NCBI GenBank assembly: GCA_028571685.1
Contig: CM053164.1
Coordinates: forward strand, 37,002,501 to 37,066,500
DNA from: Heterohyrax brucei
Taxonomy: Eukaryota > Chordata > Mammalia > Hyracoidea > Procaviidae
Length of the DNA: 64,000 nt
Direction: 5' to 3'
Shown here: piece after piece, positions 33,830 through 45,018 of the stretch
Numbering within the stretch: position 1 is the stretch's first letter
How the letters are laid out: every line of letters begins with the position of its first letter
Notes under the pieces: generated by a model
Databases searched by the model: none
What the model was told of the DNA's origin: nothing
Seen by the model: the letters and a program-made list of their open reading frames with translations, nothing else
Program-made: the position numbers and the translations under genes

Positions 33830-34660
33830 GACAGCACAACATTCATACCTATCAATAATTATGCTGAATGCAAACAGATTAAATGTACCAATAAAGAAAT
33901 GGAAAATGGAGAAGGGCAGATTGGATTAAAATCATGAACCATCTATACGCTGCCTGCAGGAGACATACCTTAAAGACACAAACTAAAACTCAAAGGATGA
34001 AAAAAAATCAAGCAAACAATGTTCAAACAAGAGCAGGAGTGGCAGTATTAATCTCTGATAAAGTAGACTTTACAGTAAAACTCATCACACTAGATAAGGA
34101 TAGACAGTATATAATACAGAGTCAACAACTAGACAGACACAATCATATTAAATATTTACCCACCTGATGATGGGGCTCCAAAATACATAAAACAAAACTC
34201 TAGCTGCACTGAAAAGAAAAACAGATAGCTCCACAATAATACTAGAAGACTTCAACAGTACAGAACATCAAAAAAGAAGCTAAAAAAAAAAAAAAATCTT
34301 TTCCAACCATAAAGTCATAGAAGTAGAAATCAGTAACAGAAAAAGCAAGGGCAAAAAAAAATCAAACATATGGAAACTGAATAGCACCTTGCTCAACAAC
34401 TTCTGGGTTGTACACGAAATCAAGAAATGAATTAAAAAATTCACAGAATCAAATGAGAATGAAAACACAACCTACCAGAACCTTAGGGACACACCAAAAG
34501 CAGTGCTCAGAGGTCAATTTACCTCAATAAATACACACGTCCAAAAGGAAGAAAGTGCCCAAATCAAACAATTAAGCCTACAATTTGAACAGGCAGAAAG
34601 AAAGGAACAAAAGAAGCCCTTGGGCACCAGAAGAAAGCAATAATAAAAATTAGAGCAGAA
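33830..34660 (+). pseudogene. L1 ORF2 endonuclease remnant
   Basis: The start resembles SYLSIIMLNANRLNVPIKKW wording (33840-33900), then MNHLYAACRRHTLKTQ (33934) and AGVAVLISDKVDFTVK (34037-34080). Frames shift often. The relic ends in the region just before the reverse transcriptase, at the RTE boundary. Confidence 0.8.
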
Positions 34661-34799
34661 TTAAATGTTGATCTTCATCACTGTTTCACACCCTCTTCAT
34701 TTCCAGCAAGTAAAACTGTGTTATCTGTATAATGCAGGTTGTTAATAAGTCTTCCTCCAATCCGGATGCCTCGTTCTTCATATAGTCCAACTCCTCAGA

Positions 34800-35522
34800 T
34801 TATCTCCTTGGCATACAGATTGAAAAGGTACGGTGAAAGGATACAACCTTGACACACACCTTTCCTGACTCTAAATCATTCAGTGTCCTCTTGTTTTGTT
34901 CGTATGACAGCCTCTTGACCCATAAAAATTCCTTAAGAACACAATTAAGTGTTCTGGAATTCCCATTCTCTACCATGTTAGCCATAATTTTGTTATGATC
35001 TACACAGCTGAATGCCTTTGCTTGGTCAATGACACACACGTAAACATTCTGGTATTCTCTCTGCTTTCAGCCAAGATCTATCCAACTTCAGCAATGGTAT
35101 TGTTGGTTACATGCCCTCTTCTGAATCCGCTTGAATTTCTGTCAATTCCTGTCAATATACTGTTGCAGTCACTTTTGAATGATTTTTAGTGAAATTTTAC
35201 TTGCATGAAATATTAATCATACTGTTTGGTAATTTCCACGTTCTGTTGGATCATCTTTCTCTGAAATGGGCATAAATGTGGATCTCTTCCAGTCAGTTAG
35301 CCAGGTAGCTGTTCTCCAAATTTCTTGGCACAAATGAGTGAGCACTTCCAGCACTGCATCCATTAGTTGAAATATCTCAATTGATATTCCATTAATTCCT
35401 GGAGCCGTATTTTTCACCAATGCCTTCAATGCAGCTTCAAGTTCTTCCTTCAGTACCATTGGTTCCTGATCACATGCTACTTCTTCAAATGGCTGAACAT
35501 CAACCAGTTCTTTCTGGTACAA
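34800..35522 (-). pseudogene. RTE reverse transcriptase remnant (minus strand)
   Basis: Frame 35217-35522 encodes ALKALVKNTAPGINGISIEI and WRTATWLTDWKRSTFMPISE with KDDPTERGNYQTV, the N-terminal fingers of RTE reverse transcriptase. Frame 34800-35039 encodes CVIDQAKAFSCVDHNKIMAN, the palm motif (family form F-I-D-F-x-K-A-F-D-x-V-D-H); here D-Q-A-K-A-F-S shows a changed residue. Stops and shifts separate the parts. Confidence 0.88.
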
Positions 35523-35965
35523 TGACTGTGTATTCCTTCCATCTTCTTTTGATGCTCCCTGACTTGTTTACTACTTCCCCTGCAGAATCCTTCACTATTA
35601 CAACTTGAGATTTGAATTTTTTCTTCAGTTCTTTCAGCTTCAAAAATGCAGGTGTCCTTCCCTTTTGGTTTTCTATTTCCAGCTCTTTGCACATGTCATT
35701 ACAATACTCTGTCTTCTTGAGCTGTCCTTTGAAATCTTCTGTTTAGTTCTGTCATCATTCCTTCCTTTTGCTTTTACTGCTCAATATTTGATAGCAAGTC
35801 TCAGAAACTTCTCATACCCCAGTTGGTCTTCTCTTTCTTTCCTGTCTTTTTAATGACCTCTTGCTTTCTTCACAGATGATGTCTTTGATGTCCATGCACA
35901 ATTCTTCTGGTCATCAGTCATTAGTGTTCAACAAATCAAATCTGTTCTTGAGATGGTCTCTCAAC

Positions 35966-36720
35966 TCAGGTGGGACATACATACTCAAGTTCATACTTTG
36001 GCTCTTGTGGACTTGTTCTAATTTTCTTCAGTTTCAATTTGAACTTGCATATGAGCAAGTGATGATCTGTGCTACAGTCAGCACCTGGTCTTGTTCTGAC
36101 TGCTGATATGAAGCTTTTCCATTGTCTTTTTCCACAGTTGTAGTCGATTTGATTCCTGTGTATTCCATCTGGTGAGGTCCATGTGTATAGCTTCCATTTG
36201 TGCTGGTAAAAAAAGGTACTTGCAATGAAGAAGTCACTGTTCTTGCAAAATTTTATCATTTGATCTCTGGCATCACTTCTATCATCAAGGCCATATTTTC
36301 CAACTACTGATGGATCATTCTTCTTTGTTTCCAACTTTTGCACTCCAATCACCAGTAATTATCAATGCATCCTGACAACATGTTCAATCAATTTCACATT
36401 GCTGGTAAAAATCTTCAATGTCCTCATATTTGGCCTTAAATGGTTGGTGCCTAAATCAGAGTAACAGTCATATTAACTGGCCTTCCTTGTAGGCATATGG
36501 ATATTAATCCCATCACTGACAGCACTGTATTTCAGGACAGACCCTTAAACGTTCTTTTTGACAATGAATGTAAAATCATTCCTCTTCAAGTTTTCATTCC
36601 CAGCATAGTAGACCATACATGACTGATCCAAAACAGCCAATAACAGTCTATTTTAGCTCACTAATGCCTATGATTAATGTGTATGCATTCCGACTTCCAA
36701 TTTTCCTATATTCATACATT
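35966..36720 (-). pseudogene. RTE endonuclease remnant (minus strand)
   Basis: The main visible frame (35966-36352) reads MIGVQKLETKKNDPSVVGKY, then NEXRDQMIKFC-like text, YTWTSPDGIHRNQIDYNCGK and STDHHLLICKFKLKLK. These are the late motifs of the apurinic-type endonuclease that nicks target DNA: DG(I)HRNQIDY and SDHHLL. Here the first residues of the second are S-T-D-H-H. Earlier parts, to about 36720, are frame-shifted. Confidence 0.85.
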
Positions 36721-37145
36721 TCATATTCTGATCATTAATGGATGACTGTAGCTGTTTCTTCTCATCTTGAGTCATGCCACAGTAGCAAATGAAGACCCTG
36801 AAGGCTTTACTCCATCCACATCATTAAAGTGAACTCTACTTTGAGGAGGCAGTTCTTCCCCGGTTGTCTTCTGAGTGTCTTTCACGGTGGGGGAGGCCTC
36901 ATTTTCCAGCACTATCTCTGACAGTGTTGTACTGCTATTCATAAGGTTTTCACTGGTTAATTCTTTTCAGAAGTAGACTGCCTGGTCTTTCTTCCCAGTC
37001 TGTCTTAGTTTGGAAGCTCAGCTCAAACCTGTCCACCATGGGTGACCCTGCTGCTATCTAAATACCAGTGGCATAACATCCAGCATCGCAGCAACATACA
37101 AGCCCCCACAGTACAACAAACTGACAGACAAGTGGGGTTCTGTAA

Positions 37146-37236
37146 TAATTACAGCCTTGGAAATCCTATGGGTAGTGCTATTCTTACAGGGTTCCTATGA
37201 GTCAGAATCGACTCAATGGTAGCACGTTTGGTTTTA
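37146..37236 (+). mobile_element. AfroSINE/RTE-type 3' fragment (+)
   Basis: CCTTGGAAATCCTATGGGTA, then CCTATGAGTCAGAATCGACT and CAATGGTAGCACGTTTGGTT. It is the 3' half of a SINE in sense, wedged between the RTE leader and the antisense L1. Confidence 0.75.
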
Positions 37237-37562
37237 TTCCTGTTTTCATGAAAGTTTTGTTTTTAATCAGGAATGGGTGTTGGATTTTTAATGTCCGTGA
37301 GGTATATTGGTCTTCTATGGTAGCTGTCTATGTCTGGCTTTGGTATCAGGGCTATGCTGGCTTCACAAGATTAATCTGACAGTATTCTTTCATCTTCTAA
37401 GTTCTGAAATAGTTTGAAAAGTGAATATGAGTTCTAACCTGAATCTTTGTTAGAATTCTCCAACAAAACTATCCAGGTCAGGGCTTGTTTTGTTGTTTTC
37501 CCAATGATCTCTTTTTCTTTTGCTAAGAGTCTGCTCATAATTTCTACCTCAGTTTGTGTTAG

Positions 37563-38128
37563 TTTAGATAATGCCATATTCATCTAGCAGTACTATAGCA
37601 GAATACCACCAGTGGATGGCCTTAACAAAAGGAAGTTTATTCTCTCACAGTCCAAAAGGCTAGAAGTCCAAATTTAGTGTACCATCTCCAGGAAAAGGCT
37701 TTTTCTCTTGTCAGCTCTGGAGGAAGGTGTTCATGATACATCAGTCTTCCCTTAGTCTGGGAACATCTCAGCTCAAGAACCTAAGGTCCAAAGGACATGC
37801 TCTGCTCCCAGCAATACTTTCTTGGTGACAGGTGGTTTCCAATTTTCTGCTTCCCTTCCTTTCCTTTATATCTCCTGCAGGATAAAAGGTAGTGCAAGCC
37901 ACACCTCAGGAAAACCCCTTTACATTAGATCAGAAGCTGACTGTTACAGTCCCATCATAACCCTCTTTAATTCAATACAATCTTGCCCTATAAACAACAG
38001 GAACAGAGTAAGATTTACAACATAGAAAAAAATCACAAAATGGAGGACACAACCACACAATGCTGAGAATCACGGCCTAACCAAACTGATACACGTCTCC
38101 TGACAGGGGCACAATCCAATCCATGACA
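37563..38128 (-). mobile_element. MaLR-type solo LTR (-)
   Basis: The right edge reads on the minus strand TGTCATGGATTGGATTGTGC, the same start as the LTRs at 23186 and 49026. The left edge (GTTTAGATAATGCCATATTC, then CTAGCAGTACTATAGCAG) is the antisense of the LTR end. The body includes AAAAGGTAGTGCAAGCCACA in antisense. It is inserted in the antisense L1. Confidence 0.75.
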
Positions 38129-39651
38129 GGTAGGTAGTGCGTTTCCAAGAATCCGTCTCTTTTCAAATTTACTGGAGTGTAATTTTTCATAACATTCTGT
38201 TACGATCCCTTTTATTTCAGTTGGTTCTACTGTAATATCACAATCTTATTTCTTATTTGGGTGACTTTGCAACTTTTTTCTTTTGTCAGTTTGGTCAGTG
38301 GCTACTCAGTTTTACTGATCCTTTCAAAGAATCCCAGCTTCTGCTCTTACTGTCTTTCTGTCTCATTTAGCTCTCCTGTAATAGTTATTACTTCCTTTCT
38401 TCTCGTAGCTGTGGACTTCTCTTGCCTTTCTTTATTTATTCAAGTTGTAAGGGTAATGTGTCTTTTTTTTTTCCTGATGGTGTATTTACTGCTATAAACT
38501 GACCTCTGGGTACTGTTTTTATTGTGTCTCAGAAGTTTTCTATGTTGTACTTTCAGTCTCATTTGATTCTAGGAATTTTTTATTTCATTTTAAATTCTCC
38601 TCATTACACAGTGGTTTTTAAGCATGATGGTGTTCAGCTTCCAAATTCATGTTTTCCTTTTTTAATTTCTAATTTAGTGCTGTGATCTGAGAAGCTGATT
38701 TGTATTATTACATTATTTTTTAATTTACTGAAGTTTGCTCTGTGGCATAGAATATGTTCCATTCTAGAAAATGACCTGTGTGCACTGATGAAAAATGTGT
38801 ACCATACTGCTGTTTGGTGTATATCCAGTTTTGCCAACACCATTTATTGTAAATATCTATAAGGGGCCAAGTTTTTATTGTATTTAGACCTTCTGTGTCC
38901 TGTTGTATTTCTTTCCAATTGTTTTGCCCATTATCAAAAGTGAAGTGTTAAAGTCTCCTACAATTAATTACTGTGGAACTGTCTGTTTCTCTTTTCATTT
39001 CTATTAGGGTTTGTTTTATGTATTTCAGAGTTCTATCATCAGGCACATAAATATTTATTATGGTTAATATTTATTATGGTTATTATGGTTATGACCTCTT
39101 TATAGATTGATTCTTCACTCATTACATAATGCCCTTCCTTGTCTCTAATGATGAAGTTTGATTTAAAATCTATTTTACCAAAGATTAATATTATCACGCC
39201 TGTTTTTTTGGTTACCATTTGCTTGATATTCTTCTCCATCTTTGCTTTAATCTATTTATGTCTCTGTATTTAAAGAGCGTCTCTTGTAAGGAATATACTT
39301 ATGGGTAGTTTTTTTTAATCCACTCTGCCATTTTATCCCTACACTTCTGTGTTTAACCCATTTATATTCCATGTGCCTTTCGACAGATATACATTTACTG
39401 CTGTCACTTTGTTGTACTTTTTTGGTTTTTTGTGTGTGGTGTTGACAGTTCCTTTGTTCCGCTTAATTTTTTGAGCTTAGTTCTCTGTTCATAGATTGCT
39501 TTTTATTTCTTTTGTTTTTATGAATTTTGTGTTTATTGAGTCTTTCTGATTTTCTTATTTTGGTGGGTTGGTCTATTCATTTTCTTTGTGGTTAGTATGA
39601 AGTTTACATTTATCATCTCATGTTTAAAACTATTCATTTTTAACATCATGT

Positions 39652-39693
39652 TGACTTCCACATCGATGGCATTTGGCTTGGCTGGCTGACTTC
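39652..39693 (+). mobile_element. Ultra-short SINE 3'-tail insertion with 7-bp target duplication
   Basis: A perfect direct repeat TGACTTC lies at 39652-39658 and 39687-39693, with 28 bp between (39659-39686: ATCGATGGCATTTGGCTTGG then CTGGC after a short lead). The block is the 3' tail of an AfroSINE/RTE-type element in sense and lies inside the antisense L1. Confidence 0.7.
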
Positions 39694-40434
39694 TGCATCC
39701 TGTGGAAGTTTTATAGCTATACCATTTGTTCACCTTTTTATTTTTAAATTGTCAGTGATTTCAGATTGACATCTTTGGCTCTGTTTTCAGCATTGTAATT
39801 GTGAGAGTTCTCTGTCAGGGTTGATATCTGGGTGATGATGTTGTGTGTCTCAATCCCAAGCTGTTATCTGATGTTGTTGGTTCTCTGTCTGAAGGACTTC
39901 CTTTAACATTTCTTGTAAGTTTGGCCTTGTTTTTATAAACTCTCTATTTGTTTATCTCACAATGTCCTAATTTTGCCATCATATCTGACAGGCAAGTCTT
40001 TTCTTTCAGGGTTTTATATATCACTCTACTGTCTCCATGACTTCAAGGCTTCTGCCACAAAGTCAGCATACAGTATTTCATTCTTCACGAGTTGCTCTCA
40101 AAATTCTTTGTTGCCAATTTCAAAAAGTTTGATTATAATATGCTTTGGTAACTTTCTTTTAGAGTCTATCCTACATGGTGTTCACTGGCCTTCTTGGACA
40201 GAAACCTTCTCATCTTTGTATCAGTGAAGTTTTCTGCCAACAATTTTCTCCATGCTCTTTCTTGTCTCCTCATGTTTTGGAATTCCAATTACGTGTATAC
40301 TGTTTCTATTCATAGTGTTCCACATAAATCAGGCTGTCTACATTTTTGTTTCTTCTTTTTCTGGTTATCCCACAAATCAGTATCAAGGAACTTGCCCTCT
40401 ATTTTGTTAATTCTTTCTTCCATGGATTCTACTT

Positions 40435-40940
40435 TGTAATAAATTGAATTGTGTTCCCCTCAAATATGTGGGGCAATGTGTTGTAACAATTTTGCTGTTC
40501 CATGATTCCCTCTATTGTGTCACGTTCCTTTATGTTGTAAACCCTGCCTCTATGAAGTTAATGAGGAAAGATGGCCAACAGCTGTTTGTGGAGCAGGACT
40601 CAATATGTGGGATTATACTGTGCCTTAGGGCAGCCTCTGGGAATATAAAGGAAAGGGAGGCAAACAAAGAGTTGGAGAGGTCACACTACCAAGAAGCAGG
40701 GCTGCAGCAGGGCACATCCTTTGGAAAGGACCTGGGGTTCCTGTGCTTCAGAACCTCCCAGTCCAGGAGAAAACTGGTGACAAGGCCCTTCCTCCAGCAC
40801 CAACAGAGAAAGACTTCTACTATAACTGACACCCAGAATTTAGACTTTTAGCCTACTGGAATGTGATAAAATAAATTTCTCTTTGTTAAAGCCATCCATT
40901 TGTGGTACTTCTGTTAGAGTAGTACCAGATAACTAAGATA
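40435..40940 (+). mobile_element. 5' LTR of a MaLR provirus
   Basis: It starts TGTAATAAATTGAATTGTGT and ends CAGATAACTAAGATA (end CA changed to TA). It contains an AATAAA-like AAAATAAATTTCTC region near 40867 followed by GTTAAAGCCATCCATTTGTG, the same layout as the other MaLR LTRs here. Confidence 0.82.
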
Positions 40941-41967
40941 AAATTTAGGACCAAGAGAATGAGGTGCTGTTCTAACAGATACCTAAAACGTGGAAGTGAT
41001 TTTGAAACTGTGAATGGATAGAAGACTCAAAAGGAACTGAAGAGAACTGTTAACACCAATGAAGAAATAGACAATGAGAAACAGGCAGCAGAAGACCAGC
41101 ACCAGCTGCAACAGACAGGCAGCAGCAGAACTAGACCAGAGCAAGACAGTGTTAGAGCTGACTCATAGAGTGAGAGACCTCTCTGTGTGTAGGATGCTTC
41201 CTGGTGCAGTGAGGTGCCTTCATGTACTTAAATCGGGGGAGATAGGTTTGCTGACCCACAAGTGAGAAAGCTGAATGCCTGTGTGCAGAAGGCTTCCTGG
41301 AAGAGTTGGGAGCCTTCAGGCACTTAAATCAGTGGATGTATAGAGCTTTGGAACATCTGCTCCACCAGCGCAGATGTGGGCATGACACCACAGAAAGCAG
41401 AAGCCAAAGAAAAAAAGAGCACAAGGAGCTGAGCTATCTCAGTCTCAAAATGTACGGCCCTTAGGAGTTTCAAATTGTGGAGTCATGGTCCCTGGTGTTT
41501 TTGAGGGTGGAGGTGACACTCAGATGGACTAGAAAAATGGTGCACTCAAAGCCAAGGGAGTAGAGTTGCTGTCCTGGTGGGCCTGGAAGGTGGAGCTATG
41601 GCACAGGGTTGAGAGGACTCAACTCAGAATCTGGAGACTGTAAAGTCTGGAGGGCAGGGCAACTGTATAAAATGTCTTAGAAAATTGATGATTATTTTCA
41701 AAGCCCTGAGGGCTAATGTAATATGTTCCGCTGACCTGCTTGTTGCCTGTTTTGCCATCTTTCTCCCATTTGTAATAGAAATGTCTAACTTGTACCTGCC
41801 TGTTTTACTACTGTATTTTGGAAGCAGATGAGTTGTGTTCAAGACTGCACAGCTGAAGAGTAATTTCTGGATTTTGGACTTGGACTTATGACTTTTCCTA
41901 TGATTATGATATGAGTATTTTTTATATGTTGCATGGATGTGATTTTGGGGGCAACAAAGGATGGAGT
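40941..41967 (+). mobile_element. MaLR internal region (non-coding)
   Basis: It starts TTTAGGACCAAGAGAATGAG then GTGCTGTTCTAACAGATACC, the usual beginning of MaLR internal sequence, with TGGAAGTGATTTTGAAACTG after it. About 1 kb with no retroviral protein motif, as expected for these non-autonomous elements. A related block appears in the ERV-like repeats at 10520 and 59145. Confidence 0.75.
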
Positions 41968-42572
41968 GTTGTGGATTGAACTGTGTGCCCCCCAAAATGT
42001 GTGGAGCAATGTGTGTAACAATTTTGCTGTGCCATGAGTCCCTCTATTGTGTTATGGTCCTTTATGTTGTAAACCCTGCCTCTACGATGTTAATGAGGGA
42101 TGATGTGTGGCTGTTGTGTTGGTGCAGCAGGACTCAATGTGTGGGATTATACTGTGCCTCGGGGAAGCCTCTCAGAATATAAAGGCAGGCAAGCAGAGCT
42201 GGGGACCCAATATCACCAAGAAGCAGTACTGGGAGTAGAGCATGTCCTTTGGAAAGGACCCAGGGTTTCTCAGCAGCTCCCAGTCCAAGGAAAAAGTGAC
42301 AAGTACCTTCCTCCAAAACCAACAGAGAAAGACTTCCCTTGGAGCTGTCGCCCTGAATTTGGACTTCTAGCCTCCTAAAAACCCCAAAACCAAACCCCAA
42401 GTGTCACTGAGTCAATTTCAACTCATAGTGATCCTATAGGCCACAGAAGAACTGTTCCATGGGGTTCCCAAGGAGCACCTGGCAGATTTAAACTGCCAAC
42501 CCTTGGGTTAGCAGGCATAATACTTACGTACTACGCCACCAGGGTTTAGCCTACTAGACTATGACAAGGTAA
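41968..42572 (+). mobile_element. 3' LTR of the MaLR provirus, split by an AfroSINE
   Basis: It starts TGTTGTGGATTGAACTGTGT. It parallels the 5' LTR up to GACTTCTAGCCTCCT, where an AfroSINE (42377-42546) interrupts, and resumes TAGCCTACTAGACTATGAC. The last part, including the polyadenylation region, is absent or too diverged to see. Confidence 0.75.
42368..42555 (-). mobile_element. AfroSINE (-) inside the 3' LTR
   Basis: SINE at 42377-42546; flanks TAGCCTCCT (42368-42376) and TAGCCTACT (42547-42555) are a 9-bp duplication with one mismatch. Tail CCAAAACCAAACCCCAAGTG, head CTACGCCACCAGGGTTT. Confidence 0.92.
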
Positions 42573-43436
42573 GAGTTTCCTGTTTGATATTGTCAAGTTT
42601 CTAGATTTCTAGTTGCTGTTTGTGTATGGTTTCTAACTTCCTGTTTCTCATTTTGTTCTTATATTGTTTTCCTGAATTCTTCTAGAGTTTTGTCTACTAT
42701 TTCCTTGACCTCTTTGAGAATCCTATATATATCAGTCTTTTGAATTCCTCAGCAGGTACCCCTACAGCCATTTCTTCCTCAGGAAGACTTTCTGTTCCTT
42801 TATTTTGGTCACTTGCTTAAGCCATCTTGTCCTTATATCATTTGATATTGTCTGTTGTACCTGAGACATTAGGTGTGACTGAACGACTGAATGTTTCCTT
42901 TGTCTTGGTTTTTTGTTTTGTGGTCAATGTTGGGTAGTCTGGGTCCTTCCACAGCCCTTGTGGGACCAGGATGTCCTTCTGTGTTTGTGCTAACAGTGCA
43001 TCCACTAGAGGGCAGGACAGGTCATATCCATAGCCACAGAGTAGCAATTCTACCCAAGTAGATACGGTAGGCCCCTTGTGTGGGCATAAACTGATGTCTC
43101 AGTAGATGGTAGGAAATCAACGGGTATCAGGGTGCAGGGTGGTGGTGGGGGTCAGCCTGCAAGAACTGGCTGGTGTAGGATGAGTGGTACTTCAGTCAAG
43201 TAGTCACTGGGTGTTGGCATAGGGAGTACTTGTTTGCTGTTAAGAGTCTGCTGGGATACATCTGGCAGTTACTGGTGATAGCATCTACTGCCAAGTCATG
43301 CCAGGTGGTCTCTGGAAGAGTGCACAGGGATACATCAGCTAGTCAGTGGGTTAAGACATGGGCCACCCTTGTTGGTTGCTGGGCAATGGTGCTTGGTGCA
43401 GTTCTGGTTATTGTCCTGGCTTAAGGAATCATACTG

Positions 43437-43885
43437 GTCACAAGCAGTGAACACATGGGTACTCCTACTGGTTGCTAGGCTGCAGGTACAATCACACTAG
43501 CTGCTGAGCTGCAGGTACACTTGCACTGGTCACTATGCAGCAAGTACACTCCCACTGGCCACCAGGCTACAGGTGCGCTCATGCTGGTTGCCAGACGTCA
43601 GGTTTGCTCACAGCACAGTTGCTGAGCTACAGTTATGCTCTTGCTGGTAGCAGTGAAATGGGTGCACTCCTGTCTGTTACTGGACTGCAGGCGCGCTCCT
43701 GCTGGTTGCCAGAGTGCAGACATACTTTCGTTGGCTGCTGGGAAGTGGGTACGCTCCTGTCCATCTCCAGCCTATGAGTACACTCTCACTGACTGCCAGA
43801 CTACAGGAATACTCTGTGTGCTCCCACTGGTCACCAGACTACAAGTGTGTTCCCACTAGTCTCTAGACAGTGGATGTGGTCTTGC
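43437..43885. repeat. Degenerate minisatellite, about 29-bp units
   Basis: Roughly 14 consecutive units of 28-30 bp follow the pattern GGTTGCCAG-nCTGCAGG-T-ACnCTC-CnACT. Examples start at GGTTGCTAGGCTGCAGGTAC, GGCCACCAGGCTACAGGTGC, GGTTGCCAGAGTGCAGACAT and GGTCACCAGACTACAAGTGT. Units differ by many substitutions, and the array lies in the putative 5'UTR of the antisense L1. Confidence 0.85.
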
Positions 43886-44390
43886 CATCTCTGGTCATGG
43901 GTGCATGGGCTCTCCTGCCTGGCCACCCAGGCAACTGGAGTCCAGCCCATTTAAATGTGATGGGCAGGCCCAAGGAGGTTGGGGGGAGCCACTCTCACTG
44001 TGATTCTGTGATTTTATTATTCAGCGGCTGTTACCCAGCCAATCAGTTAGGCTCCACTGCTGGCAGGTAGACCCGTTCCTAGTTCCTGGCTCCTTCCCTC
44101 TCTGGTTGCAAGGCTTATTGGAGCTCCTGCTCCATCTTCCTGTGCTTCCCCTTTTCAGTCCTGCCTTATGCCCTGCTCATGTTGTTTCATTCTCGGTTTA
44201 TTTATATGTTATGTTTTTCTCCCAGTGGGAATTCCCTTTCCTGCACTCCTCATCCAGGAATGCTGTTCACTTTGTCCTAAGATGACTACCTGTTCTGGAG
44301 TGGGTGACAAGGCACTAAGGGTCTGTATCTCTATCTGCTGCTTCCTTTCTGTCTCTATTTGCACTCAGAGCTCACTCTAATTCTTCATCC

Positions 44391-44844
44391 TTCCATTCAT
44401 GCTCACGGTTCCAAAGGTGACATCAGTATCTTTAATATATAATGTATTCATCTTCAAAACCAGAAGTCAGTATGCCTCAAAATTAAATAAGTAAATTGAG
44501 AAAGGAATGTCTTGTATCAAATATTCCAGTCCCAGTTGCCATCTGGCTTTAACCATTTGTACCACCCAAGGACATATCAAAGACAGAGAGCAGAAGTCAG
44601 AAATCTAATAACAACTAGTGAGAAAAGGAATGGAGTTTCATGTAAGTAATGTTAAAATATCTAACGAATGTGTTACAGCCAGGAGTGGTCTCAACAGAAT
44701 CGAGCCAAAGACAAAAGCCTCAGGTTTGTTCTCTACCTGAGGCTCCTTAGACTTCAGCCAAGGCTTCCTGTGTGCCTAATCCATCAATTCGCCACATCTC
44801 TCCGGGCATTTCTGAATTGCCAAGATAAACTGTCATCCTTGCAA
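44391..44844. other. No recognised feature
   Basis: Unique-looking interval between the antisense L1 5' region and the next SINE. The frame at 44668-44880 has no recognisable motif. Confidence 0.35.
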
Positions 44845-45018
44845 AGAGCTAACAGGCTAGCAGAAAGGTTGGAAGTTTGAGCCCACCCAAAGATGACTTG
44901 GAAGAAAGGCCAAGGTCTACTACCAAAAACTCAGCTGCTGAAGACCATGGGGAGCACAGCTCTACTGTGACACATGTGTGGTCAACATGAGTCCGAGATT
45001 CTACAGTAACTGGTTAAA
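44845..45018 (+). mobile_element. AfroSINE, second variant (+), head missing
   Basis: GGAAGTTTGAGCCCACCCAA is the B-box part. Then TACCAAAAACTCAGCTGCTG and a tail with CAACATGAGTCCGAGATTCT. It matches the form at 25268. Confidence 0.72.

Larger units (their letters stand above)
30076..34668 (+). mobile_element. L1 (+): 5'UTR, ORF1 and start of ORF2; 3' half absent
   Basis: It begins GGAGAGGTGAAGCCAGATGC then AGAGCAGTCAGATGCTTCC, a recognisable L1 5' start. A long 5'UTR holds the 30238-31152 insert. ORF1 relics lie at 32090-33415 and ORF2 endonuclease relics at 33830-34660. The sequence stops abruptly at an antisense RTE (about 34668) after 'IKIRAELN' wording. Losing the 3' end is unusual for L1, so a later deletion or rearrangement is likely. 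Two AfroSINEs (32339, 32948) are nested. Confidence 0.85.
34668..37145 (-). mobile_element. RTE-type LINE (-), 3' end missing
   Basis: Read on the minus strand from 37145: a non-coding leader (36900-37145), an endonuclease region, then a reverse transcriptase. The element stops in the middle of the reverse transcriptase at about 34668, against the L1. The RTE identity rests on the protein motifs and on the leader, which recurs at 45410-45560 in sense. It is inactive. Confidence 0.88.
37237..44390 (-). mobile_element. L1 (-): ORF2 N-terminal half, ORF1 and 5'UTR, with nested LTR elements
   Basis: Antisense L1 text begins at about 37255 in the reverse-transcriptase fingers (GGCTTTGGTATCAGGGCTAT) and proceeds leftward in protein order: endonuclease (38150-39350), ORF1 (39950-40434 and 42577 onward), then a probable 5'UTR to about 44390. 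The 3' half of ORF2 and the 3'UTR are missing at the left edge. A solo LTR (37563-38128) and a MaLR provirus (40435-42570) are inserted. The right boundary is approximate. Confidence 0.78.

Noticed and set aside
35217-35522. A host gene encoding a reverse-transcriptase-like protein on the minus strand
   Set aside because: It belongs to the RTE element together with the endonuclease and leader; interrupted by stops.
43437-43885. Regularly spaced units as a CRISPR array
   Set aside because: The units are directly adjacent without unique spacers, the repeats are diverged, and the genome is mammalian. It is a minisatellite.
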